Part shown: positions 7,360 to 13,810 of the stretch, one piece after another
How the letters are laid out: each line of letters opens with the position of its first letter
Numbering within the stretch: the first letter of the stretch is position 1
Assembly: GCA_034429275.1 (NCBI GenBank)
Contig: DAOUFU010000161.1
Span: 1-13,810 of the forward strand
Direction of reading: 5' to 3'
DNA length: 13,810 nt
From: DAOUFU01 sp034429275
GTDB lineage: Bacteria > Chloroflexota > Anaerolineae > Aggregatilineales > Aggregatilineaceae
The notes under the pieces: model-generated
Database searches by the model: none
Seen by the model: the letters and a program-made list of their open reading frames with translations, nothing else
What the model was told of the DNA's origin: nothing
Program-made: the position numbers and the translations under genes

Positions 7360-7905
7360 CTACTCGCTGTTCAGCTCGCGCAGTTTCCGCTCGAATGCGG
7401 CCTTGAACACACCAAAAGCGCGTTCGTCATACAGGCAGATCACCACCTGGCGCAGGTATTCCAGGTCTTCAAACGTATAATCCAGGATCACACGCAGCAT
7501 GACATCGGCGCAGCCTTCAAGGGGGTAGCCGAATACCCCAGTGGAGATCGCCGGGAATGCGATGCTGGAAAGGTGATACTGCTCAGCCAATCGCAGGCTG
7601 GCCCGAACAGCACTTGCGAGCTTCCCGGCTTCGCTCCCTTCACCCATGCGCGGTCCCACGGCGTGAATGACGTACTTCGCTTGCAGATTTCCCGCACCGG
7701 TGATCACGGCCTCGCCGACTTCACAATACCCGATTTCCTGGCACTCGCGTTGGATCGAAGGTCCTCCAACTCGCCGAATTGCACCCGCCACTCCAGAGCC
7801 GAGAACTAGCGAGGAATTCGCCGCGTTCACAATGGCATCGACGGCTAACCCGGTGATGTCACCCAACTGCAATTCGATGGTGATTCCGTTGACAACGGCT
7901 TGCAT
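7360..7905 (-). CDS. Macro-domain protein (ADP-ribose binding/hydrolase type)
   Basis: A 181-residue single macro domain. Motifs in order: LQLGDITGLAVDAIVNAANS, with the ADP-ribose-binding D16 and N27/N30; the glycine loop LGSGVAGAIRRVGG (35-48); AKYVIHAVGP; and the phosphate-binding loop FPAISTGVFGYPLEG. The pattern resembles archaeal AF1521-like macro domains, which bind ADP-ribose and can remove it from proteins or hydrolyse O-acetyl-ADP-ribose. The real substrate is unknown. It is cytosolic, with no signal peptide. ATG 7905 is strongly supported by GGAGGAG (7918-7912) six bases upstream, the best ribosome-binding site in the window. It follows the GH/Wzy fusion gene by 25 nt, so it is probably co-transcribed, but no glycan-related role is obvious. 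Confidence 0.93.
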   Translation of the reverse strand: MQAVVNGITIELQLGDITGLAVDAIVNAANSSLVLGSGVAGAIRRVGGPSIQRECQEIGYCEVGEAVITGAGNLQAKYVIHAVGPRMGEGSEAGKLASAVRASLRLAEQYHLSSIAFPAISTGVFGYPLEGCADVMLRVILDYTFEDLEYLRQVVICLYDERAFGVFKAAFERKLRELNSE

Positions 7906-7911
7906 GACTCG

Positions 7912-7918
7912 CTCCTCC
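7912..7918 (-). promoter_or_regulatory. Strong Shine-Dalgarno of the macro-domain gene
   Basis: GGAGGAG on the minus strand, six bases before ATG 7905-7903. It fixes the start and suggests stronger, independent translation than at the overlapping junctions elsewhere. Confidence 0.8.
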
Positions 7919-7930
7919 AGCCGCGTGAGT

Positions 7931-10900
7931 TCACCTCATGGATCGCCTGCTTTCATCTCGTTGCGGAACAATGCGCTCCAGGTGGACAACCAATGCGAGT
8001 GATAAGAAGAACACAAACGCCAGATTGATCGCAAAATACCCGACATCGACCAACCCATGCCCCAGGAAATCTGCCATGCTGCCCGCCACCCCGATGACCA
8101 GGGCAAACAGCAGCGGGTTGGTCCCCGCGATGCGCTGACGCAGCAGCCATACACCCCGCCAGAACCACACCTGGAACGCCACGCCTAGCACAACACCAAG
8201 AATGCCCAGATTCACCCAATAATTCAACACCAGGGTGTGCGGAATCGAAAGATCGGGTTCTTGCCACGCTTCGGGCAGCAGGTAGCGGCTGCGATACCAG
8301 TACAGGAACTGATCCAACCCGACTCCGGTCAGTGGTTTCTCGCGGATCAACTGGATCGAGCTGTACCACAGGTGTCGGCGGAACACGGCGGTATCTCCTG
8401 TCAAATCACTCAAACGAGGCAGCACCGCCGAGAGCACAAGCAGTGCCAGAGCCAGCCCTACCACCAACGCTATCACCGCTTTTGCTGCATTCCGCCCCCG
8501 CCACACCAACAGGCCCACCACAAGCGCCGCCGGGATTCCTAACAGGATTGCACCGCGACTCTGGCTAAGCAGCACCGCCGCAGCCATCACACCCAGGCCA
8601 GACACGCCAAATGCCTGCCGCCACGATCCGCGCGGAGCCAGCAAAGCGTAAGCCAGCGCAAACGGGATACACCGCCCCAGGTATAACCCTACCCCATTGG
8701 GTGATCCGTAGATGCTGATCAGTCGCCGCGCGCCACCCTCTGCTTCTACCACATTTTCCCCGGTGAAGAACAACACCAACCCCACAACCGCAATCGCCCC
8801 ACCGGTGAAGATCAATGCATCCACCAGCCACAACAAGTCCCGCTGCTCCATGCGCATCAGCCGCACCAGGAAATAGAACGCTGCCGGTTCCACAATAACC
8901 ACCCGCAGTTCATGCACGGCATATCCCCGGTATTCTGCCCAGGTCAATGAAAGCAAGCCGACTGCCACAAACGCAATGACCAACCAATCAATGGTCATCA
9001 GGCGTACGGCGACCGGCTGACCGTCCATCACTCGTCCAGAAGTCCCTTTTCGCTGCCGCGCCCAATCGACAGCAGCTCGCGTGCTCAGCGCCAGCACTGT
9101 GAGTGCCAGGTAGACCTCGACTGTTGCGAACAGACGGAAGAACAGGTCGAGCGTCGAGAGAAAAAACGCTGACCAGAAGATAACCAACATGACTCCTAGG
9201 ATCGGGCGGTTGTAGATCATCACAAACAGCACGCCCAACGCCACCAGCGTGATCACAAACACAGGGGCCAGGGAGGCCAATCCTGCCGTCAGGATGGTCA
9301 CCGCCAGCGCTGGCTGATCTCGCCGCAGCAGAGCAGGAATCGCTTCCCCCCAGGTCAGCAGAGTCCCTAACAACACAATCAGCGATACCCCCAGGCCCAC
9401 CAACCATTCGCTGCCCTGGCGCAGAGTATCCGGCGCAGGGGGACGAATCGAGCGCCAGGGCAGGCGTGTACCGCTCACCACACCGCCAATAAGCGCCAAC
9501 CCTCCAAGCATCACGCAAATTCGCAACGGCCATTCATAAGGCGCGCTATCCGGCTCCACCCCAACCGCATATCCGGCAATCGGCCAGCGGTCGTCACCCT
9601 GGGCGGGCCGGTGCACAATCTCTGCCGTGTGAATTCCTTCAGAAAGCCCTTGGGCAACAGTGATCAGATCAGTCGTTGGCCTGCGTTCCGGCGCAGTGAG
9701 CACCACGTAGGCTTCCCCCTGGCGATTGCGCGGCAAAGCATTGGCAGGCTGACCATCCACAGTCACCAGCAAGTAAGCCAGGTAATCGTCGCGGTGCAGA
9801 AGCAGCGCAAGCGAAGTCCCATCGAACTGAACCGTGATACGATTCTCGACCGCCTCCACTGCGACACCCGGTTCAGGCACGCGCGCGTCCGCCCCCTGTG
9901 CACTGAACTGCCACCCTTCGGAATACTCGGTGAAAAGATTCTGCACCGGGTATCGCCCCGCGATCATAGATTGCGTGCCGAAATTTACCCCTGCAGCGAT
10001 CCAGTCATCGATCACCGGCGCGAGCGCAAACCCTTGAATAGGGTCGTCGGGCGGTGCATCTGGCTGCCAGTGTTGAAGGATCAAACCACCGACCCACGGC
10101 CATTCGCGTCGTGCACGCTCATAAGCCGCACGTGTATAGCTGAGCCGCTCATCCGCCGTGGCACTTCCCCACAGTGAGGGCGGCCCCTGCCAGTCATCGG
10201 CCAGGTGATTCCACCCGAAGTTGCTGCCCCACAAAGGCTTGTCACCATCGCCGCGCCGCACCATTTCCTCACGCAGCAGGATCAACCGTGAGAAGTTGAG
10301 GATGCGCTCGCTCACTCGTCGGTCATCCGGCCCGGTGTCGAACCCGTAGGGTTTTCCAGCGGCAGCATCAAAATAATCGCCGCCCCCCTGGTCATAGATC
10401 GCGCGCAAAAACAGCAAATCGCTCAGGTTATCCGGTCCGGTTTCTACAGTAGGTGCCAACGCCGCCGCGATCACGCTGGCATCTGCATCTGCCGCATGGA
10501 TGGCGGTGTACGCGCCGCGCAGCATGGCGACATAGTGGGCCGGGCGCGGGTCGAGATTTCCCCAGTGCAGCTTGATATTCGGCTCATCCCATATCTGGTA
10601 GTAGGTGATGGAATCCTGGTAGCGCTCTGCGACTGCCCCGGCAAAATCCGTATAAGCAGCGGTGCTCGCCGGGGGAGCGAACGGGTGGTCTGGGGCTAGC
10701 GTATGCCGCGCCCAGGGAGGTGTGCCATCGAGTACAGCCACCAGATCAAGGCCATCTTGAGCGGCTACCGCAGTGACAATCACGTCATACACGGCCCAGT
10801 CAAACTCGCCAGGCTGCGGCTCGATGTCCTGCCACAGAAACGGCTGCCGCACCCAGGTGAATCCCGCCGCCGCGATCCGCTCCAGTTCGCGCGGCAGCGC

Positions 10901-11110
10901 TTCAGCAGAGTACTGTCTCAGGTCCACATTGACACCGGCCAAAGGTAATCGCTCCGGCATCGCCTGAGTGCGCGTGGCATCCTCCCAACCGCGAAGCTCA
11001 ACCGCGCGCCGGTCGAGCGTCACCCATGCCCCGGTCAGGCTGCCTGCCAGCACAACCAGGCACGCCCCAAACAAAACCCGCCATCCGTTTCGACTCAACA
11101 TGGAGCGCAT
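7931..11110 (-). CDS. Fusion of a clan GH-A-like extracellular domain to an O-antigen ligase/polymerase-like membrane domain
   Basis: A 1059-residue protein. After a signal anchor (about 9-29), residues about 57-370 look like a GH39/GH5-type TIM barrel: GVNVDLRQY, AGFTWVRQPFLWQDIEPQPG then EFDW, YYQIWDEPN with acid/base-type E176, KPLWGSNFGWNH (291-302) where the nucleophile glutamate is expected, and LILQHWQPDAPPDDPIQGFA near the last strand. A beta-rich segment follows (about 410-515). From about 529 to 1045 there are a dozen or more membrane helices carrying Wzy_C-type landmarks: SIYGSPNGVGLYLG, LSQSRGAILLG (R852), REKPLTGVGLDQF, and PHTLVLNYWVNLGILG with H958. The membrane part should act on lipid-linked glycan outside the membrane, while the GH-like part may bind, trim or position it. 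ATG 11110 overlaps the lipoprotein stop (TAATG). A GTG at 11122 would add four residues. The nucleophile site reads SN rather than TE, so hydrolysis is doubtful. Confidence 0.88.
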   Translation of the reverse strand: MRSMLSRNGWRVLFGACLVVLAGSLTGAWVTLDRRAVELRGWEDATRTQAMPERLPLAGVNVDLRQYSAEALPRELERIAAAGFTWVRQPFLWQDIEPQPGEFDWAVYDVIVTAVAAQDGLDLVAVLDGTPPWARHTLAPDHPFAPPASTAAYTDFAGAVAERYQDSITYYQIWDEPNIKLHWGNLDPRPAHYVAMLRGAYTAIHAADADASVIAAALAPTVETGPDNLSDLLFLRAIYDQGGGDYFDAAAGKPYGFDTGPDDRRVSERILNFSRLILLREEMVRRGDGDKPLWGSNFGWNHLADDWQGPPSLWGSATADERLSYTRAAYERARREWPWVGGLILQHWQPDAPPDDPIQGFALAPVIDDWIAAGVNFGTQSMIAGRYPVQNLFTEYSEGWQFSAQGADARVPEPGVAVEAVENRITVQFDGTSLALLLHRDDYLAYLLVTVDGQPANALPRNRQGEAYVVLTAPERRPTTDLITVAQGLSEGIHTAEIVHRPAQGDDRWPIAGYAVGVEPDSAPYEWPLRICVMLGGLALIGGVVSGTRLPWRSIRPPAPDTLRQGSEWLVGLGVSLIVLLGTLLTWGEAIPALLRRDQPALAVTILTAGLASLAPVFVITLVALGVLFVMIYNRPILGVMLVIFWSAFFLSTLDLFFRLFATVEVYLALTVLALSTRAAVDWARQRKGTSGRVMDGQPVAVRLMTIDWLVIAFVAVGLLSLTWAEYRGYAVHELRVVIVEPAAFYFLVRLMRMEQRDLLWLVDALIFTGGAIAVVGLVLFFTGENVVEAEGGARRLISIYGSPNGVGLYLGRCIPFALAYALLAPRGSWRQAFGVSGLGVMAAAVLLSQSRGAILLGIPAALVVGLLVWRGRNAAKAVIALVVGLALALLVLSAVLPRLSDLTGDTAVFRRHLWYSSIQLIREKPLTGVGLDQFLYWYRSRYLLPEAWQEPDLSIPHTLVLNYWVNLGILGVVLGVAFQVWFWRGVWLLRQRIAGTNPLLFALVIGVAGSMADFLGHGLVDVGYFAINLAFVFFLSLALVVHLERIVPQRDESRRSMR

Positions 11111-12756
11111 TAGCTTGCCCACCGGGGACGCGATGCTTGCCCGTCATCCGTGACCTGTGTCGCCTGGCCGGTGGTCACGTCCACAATCCACAGGTTCCCC
11201 TGCGAGATCAGTGCAATCTGGCGACCTGTAGGACTCCACGCGATCCCGTTCTCAGGGTCCGGGCGCAGTCCTGGCAATGCCGCATCCGGGAACAACCGTC
11301 GCCCATTGCTACCATCCTGGTCAGCAATCCAGAGATCGTACTCGGTGCCGGGGCTGCGCTGCGGCTCACGCGCCTGGAAATACGCAATCAGGTACGAAAC
11401 GCTGCCATCGGGCGCAGTCAAGGGCGGAGAATAGGTCGGTATCGACCAAATGCCGACCAACGGCTTGAACGGCGCAATCGTCATCCCCGTCGTGGGGTCT
11501 GCAATGGCCAGGTCGAACACAATACTGTCTTCGGGCTGTTCCGCGCCAAAGGGCGCGCCATGAACCGTCGTGATGAGCTGCCCTTCAGGCGACCAGGACA
11601 GGGTGGGCACCCAAACTGATGCGCCCTGGAACTGCTCCAACAGCGGGCGAAACTCAGCATAGGTCAACAAGGGAACAAACACGTCGTCGTCATTCGCTTC
11701 AAAGTCAATGACACCTACGCTGTCAGCATTCGCCCAGGCCAGGTGAACACCATCGGGTGACCAGGCCAGCCGCCTCCCCCAGAAAGGATATTTTCCCCAC
11801 GAATTCGGGGGAATGATCGGGTCCGGTCCGGTGGTGATTTCGCCAGTTACCGGATCAAGCTCCATCATGTAGAGATCATTCTGTGCATCATATCCGCGCG
11901 CAGAAGGTTTGGGTGTAAAAGTGGAATAGCTGACTGTTGGAGTACGTTGTTCGGGCCGCCATTGGGCCGATCGCACATCGATCAATCCCAGGCTGACCGA
12001 TTCGGGCACGCGAGCACGCGTATCCATGATTGCCCACAGGTCGTTGGACAGGGTCGCATCAGTCTCATCCTCCGACAGGCGGGTAAACAGCAGACTCTTA
12101 CCATCCGGCGATAGGTCGAACACGCGCCCGTCGAGAAATCCTTCCGCCGTCAGCGGACGCTGGTTCGCCGCACTACCTTCGATCATCCAGGCCTGCCCGC
12201 CCGAAATGTACACCAGCATCCCGTCGATGGCGATGAATGTATTGGGGCGCTCACGCCCAACTGCGATCTGCTCGTTGCGCGGTTCTTCATACACAAACCG
12301 GCTGATCTCATTGCGACTGTACTGCACGCCGTTATGATAGGTGATCCGGTAGCAGACCTGCAGTTTGCCGTTCTTGCCCACCTGGATAACCTGCTCCGTT
12401 CCGGGAGCAAGCCCTTGCATCGGGATTCGCTCCGTCTGATAGGGCAACTCAGGGTACTCGCATTCTTCGCTAAAGGTAATACGCGTGATCGTGATCTGCA
12501 TGTTGTCACGCAGTTGAGTCTGTACCAGGGGCGACACATCATCATCCGGCCCCAGCGTGATCCCAACTTCCTGCAAAAAACGCCCAATCGAGACCGATTT
12601 GCTGTAGGTATAGACGTAGCTCTGCCCGTCAACAAAGACGGTGATCTTCATCTCGCTGGAGCTGCCGACCGACGAATCCTGACACGCGCCGAGCACCAAC
12701 GATGCCAGGATCAGGGCCAACAGTGCGAGTGTAGGTTTGACAGGAGGAATGAACAT
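11110..12756 (-). CDS. Lipoprotein with DUF348, G5 and TolB-like beta-propeller domains
   Basis: A 548-residue exported lipoprotein. The signal peptide ends in a lipobox, LVLGAC, with the lipidated C25. Residues about 36-93 match DUF348, the ubiquitin-like domain found beside G5 (MKITVFVDGQSYVYTY, then FLQEVGITLGPDDDVSPL). Residues about 94-170 look like a G5 domain (LPYQTERIP, PGTEQVIQVGKNGKLQVCYR, HNGVQYSR); G5 domains are thought to bind N-acetylglucosamine-containing glycan. The rest has repeated WD40/TolB-type propeller blades (LSPDGKSLLFTR, LAWSPDGVHLAW, LSWSPEGQLITT, IAWSPTGRQIAL). The role is probably surface glycan or peptidoglycan recognition. A TTG at 12813 would add 19 residues before an otherwise good signal peptide, so ATG 12756 is chosen, though its ribosome-binding site is weak. 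TAATG overlap with the GH/Wzy fusion suggests the two products work together. Confidence 0.88.
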   Translation of the reverse strand: MFIPPVKPTLALLALILASLVLGACQDSSVGSSSEMKITVFVDGQSYVYTYSKSVSIGRFLQEVGITLGPDDDVSPLVQTQLRDNMQITITRITFSEECEYPELPYQTERIPMQGLAPGTEQVIQVGKNGKLQVCYRITYHNGVQYSRNEISRFVYEEPRNEQIAVGRERPNTFIAIDGMLVYISGGQAWMIEGSAANQRPLTAEGFLDGRVFDLSPDGKSLLFTRLSEDETDATLSNDLWAIMDTRARVPESVSLGLIDVRSAQWRPEQRTPTVSYSTFTPKPSARGYDAQNDLYMMELDPVTGEITTGPDPIIPPNSWGKYPFWGRRLAWSPDGVHLAWANADSVGVIDFEANDDDVFVPLLTYAEFRPLLEQFQGASVWVPTLSWSPEGQLITTVHGAPFGAEQPEDSIVFDLAIADPTTGMTIAPFKPLVGIWSIPTYSPPLTAPDGSVSYLIAYFQAREPQRSPGTEYDLWIADQDGSNGRRLFPDAALPGLRPDPENGIAWSPTGRQIALISQGNLWIVDVTTGQATQVTDDGQASRPRWAS

Positions 12757-12802
12757 CAGCAGTCGCTCTATCTGTAGGGTGAACGAATGAAAAGCGTAAC
12801 GA

Positions 12803-12832
12803 TTGTTCTGCAAAAATGTTCTAAACTATGAT
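12803..12832 (+). promoter_or_regulatory. Candidate promoter for the plus-strand unknown gene
   Basis: TTGTTC (12803-12808), 18-bp spacer, TATGAT (12827-12832). The -10 matches consensus at five of six positions and the -35 only loosely. Transcription would begin near 12839, leaving a leader of about 48 nt before GTG 12887. Confidence 0.45.
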
Positions 12833-12852
12833 CAAATCATAATGGTAATCAA
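12825..12852 (-). promoter_or_regulatory. Candidate divergent promoter for the lipoprotein operon
   Basis: On the minus strand, TTGATT (12852-12847), 16-bp spacer, CATAGT (12830-12825). The match is modest. If real, its -10 overlaps the -10 of the plus-strand candidate, so the two could not be occupied by polymerase at the same time. The leader before ATG 12756 would be about 60 nt. Confidence 0.28.
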
Positions 12853-12872
12853 CAAGCTGTTGTTTGATCAAA
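12827..12872. repeat. Cluster of short palindromes in the divergent intergenic region (possible operator)
   Basis: Three inverted repeats lie within 46 bp: TATGAT-CAA-ATCATA (12827-12841), CAACA-AGC-TGTTG (12850-12862) and the perfect palindrome TTTGATCAAA (12863-12872). The first contains TATGATCAAA (12827-12836), which differs from the third at one base. The two copies are 36 bp apart. They cover the candidate -10 elements and the plus-strand leader, as operator sites would. No regulator gene is visible, so function is inferred from placement. Confidence 0.4.
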
Positions 12873-12886
12873 AAAAGGTGCGCGCC

Positions 12887-13552
12887 GTGACAATCTCCAG
12901 TACTGCCAACTATATCGCCAGCCTCCCCGAAATTGATACCGCTCGGCTTCCGTTGGGCGCATTGTTTTTTGCCGAAGGGCGTCTCTATCAGGTGATTGAG
13001 ACCGGCACCGGCGGATTTCACAAAGCGCGTGAATGGCGGCATACCGAGGCTACGGATGTCGCGCTGATCCCCGGTTCGTTTCCGGCACGGCATTTGCCCC
13101 TGGTCAAACGCGGGCGGTTGCTGCCGGTTTATCGCTCGCGCCAGGAACTGACTGACCATGAGCGCCCATCCTGTTTTGTCTTCCCAACAGAGACTCTCGC
13201 CCTTGACGCTGCCTATCTGGACGTGGCCCTGATCCAGAGTCCGGGAGCCTACGTGCGCCAGCAGGAGTCCGATCCAGCTTTCGCCGTCACCGATGGAGTG
13301 CGCATCTTCCGCCTGTATTATTTTCGCGAGACGGCTCATGGGCGGCCCGCAGATCTCTCCAGCTTGCAGGCGCGCCCACTGGCCTTTGAGCCGCGCGCAC
13401 ACACCGATGGCCCTGGTTATTGGCGACTCCTGCCGAGTTGGGCAGAGCAAACGCGACTGCGCCTGGACATCACTCAGCCGATCAATCTGCGAAAAGCCCT
13501 GGGCGAAGACACACTGCCCAATATCCCGTTGGATTCCTCTCAGGAATCATAA
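12887..13552 (+). CDS. Protein of unknown function, 221 residues
   Basis: I do not recognise this family. It is soluble, with no signal peptide, no membrane segment and only one cysteine (RPSCFVF). The first third (PLGALFFAEGRLYQVIETGTGGFHKAREW) looks beta-rich. The middle has VALIPGSFPARHLPLVKRGR, DAAYLDVALIQSP and VRIFRLYYFRE. The C-terminal part is arginine- and proline-rich. The start is placed at GTG 12887 because AAAGGTG lies about six bases upstream. ATG 12842 or TTG 12803 would extend it by 15 or 28 residues, but those codons lie on or beside the predicted promoter elements and add AT-rich, lysine/isoleucine-rich sequence unlike the rest. It is transcribed divergently from the glycan operon and ends before a strong hairpin. 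Confidence 0.75.
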   Translation: MTISSTANYIASLPEIDTARLPLGALFFAEGRLYQVIETGTGGFHKAREWRHTEATDVALIPGSFPARHLPLVKRGRLLPVYRSRQELTDHERPSCFVFPTETLALDAAYLDVALIQSPGAYVRQQESDPAFAVTDGVRIFRLYYFRETAHGRPADLSSLQARPLAFEPRAHTDGPGYWRLLPSWAEQTRLRLDITQPINLRKALGEDTLPNIPLDSSQES

Positions 13553-13588
13553 CCCTGTCATGCGATCTATTCACCAGTAGATAAGTGA

Positions 13589-13618
13589 AGCGCCTCCGGA
13601 AGACTATCCGGAGGCGCT
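13589..13618. terminator. Perfect 12-bp GC-rich hairpin between convergent genes
   Basis: AGCGCCTCCGGA, loop AGACTA, TCCGGAGGCGCT. The stem is perfect and lies 36 bp after the plus-strand gene's stop and 24 bp after the stop of the convergent minus-strand gene, so it can serve both. Neither side has a clear U-tract (CTTGGTCATT on the plus side; TCACTTATC on the minus side), so it may be a U-less terminator or an mRNA 3'-end stabiliser. Confidence 0.7.
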
Positions 13619-13642
13619 CTTGGTCATTGTGCAGAATCCGGT

Positions 13643-13810
13643 TTATTGCATACCCGCCGCCTGGCGTACCGCTTCCAGCGTCTGAAGTGCAGTCAGGTTA
13701 CGGATATTGTAGCCGTAGTTCAGCGCCGAGAAGTCTGCTGGGCCTTGTGGCGCGACACTGTTCGGGTCGCTGCTACCGCGCTCTTGCATGGCGCGCCACA
13801 GGTTCCACAG
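13643..13810 (-). CDS. C-terminal 55 residues of an unidentified protein (runs off the right edge)
   Basis: The minus strand is open from the window edge to TAA 13645-13643, encoding a tail that starts LWNLWRAMQERGSSDPNS and ends LTALQTLEAVRQAAGMQ. It contains the tyrosine/asparagine-rich stretch ALNYGYNIRNL and then a probable terminal helix. Too little is visible to name a family. Convergence on the shared hairpin and protein-like composition support it as a real gene end. Confidence 0.6.
   Translation of the reverse strand: MWNLWRAMQERGSSDPNSVAPQGPADFSALNYGYNIRNLTALQTLEAVRQAAGMQ

Noticed and set aside
12803..12886. Longer N-terminus of the plus-strand unknown protein (TTG 12803 or ATG 12842)
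   Set aside because: These codons fall on or beside the promoter elements and palindromes and lack a Shine-Dalgarno; GTG 12887 has one.

Overview
This is a gene-dense stretch of about 13.8 kb with moderately high GC. It probably comes from a Chloroflexota (Anaerolineae-like) bacterium. That placement is an inference from the gene mix: a small protein with a '4-fold beta flower' pattern, a ChlI-like AAA+ ATPase without its partner subunit, a UDP-xylose-synthase-type SDR, GtrA, and Wzy_C-type polymerases. No rRNA or marker protein confirms it. I see no tRNA, rRNA, insertion sequence or CRISPR array, and no gene-free gap longer than about 130 bp.

Layout, reading the minus strand from right to left. 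A divergent intergenic region (12757-12886) rich in small palindromes launches a long minus-strand gene series. First comes a lipoprotein with DUF348, G5 and beta-propeller parts (12756-11110). It is joined by a TAATG overlap to a very large membrane protein (11110-7931) in which an extracellular clan GH-A-like glycosidase domain is fused to an O-antigen ligase/polymerase (Wzy_C-like) membrane domain. A macro-domain ADP-ribose-binding protein follows (7905-7360). After a 118-bp gap with a candidate promoter there is a second block. It contains a UDP-glucuronate-decarboxylase-like SDR interrupted by one in-frame TAG (7241-6306), an O-antigen ligase (6306-4825), a GtrA flippase-like protein (4828-4232), a single-domain response regulator (4226-3849), a GT4 glycosyltransferase (3836-2673), a beta-flower protein (2676-2290), a hotdog acyl-CoA thioesterase (2293-1748), a ChlI-like AAA+ ATPase (1712-558) and the start of a polytopic membrane protein (561 to the left edge). 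Most junctions in this block are ATGA or TGATG overlaps, or gaps of a few bases, so it probably acts as one transcription unit.

The right end differs. A plus-strand gene of unknown function (12887-13552) is followed by a perfect 12-bp GC-rich hairpin. This lies between it and the tail of a convergent minus-strand gene (13643 to the right edge).

Taken together, the window is best read as a cell-surface or exopolysaccharide locus. It covers nucleotide-sugar synthesis (SDR), sugar transfer (GT4), lipid-linked sugar handling (GtrA), polymerisation or ligation (two Wzy_C-type proteins) and surface glycan recognition (G5 lipoprotein, GH-like domain). A receiver protein may serve as a regulatory element. 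The most unusual item is the GH-A/Wzy fusion. Its acid/base-type glutamate is kept, but the motif where the nucleophile glutamate normally sits reads SNFGW instead of the usual TEFGW type. The domain may therefore bind or position glycan rather than cleave it.
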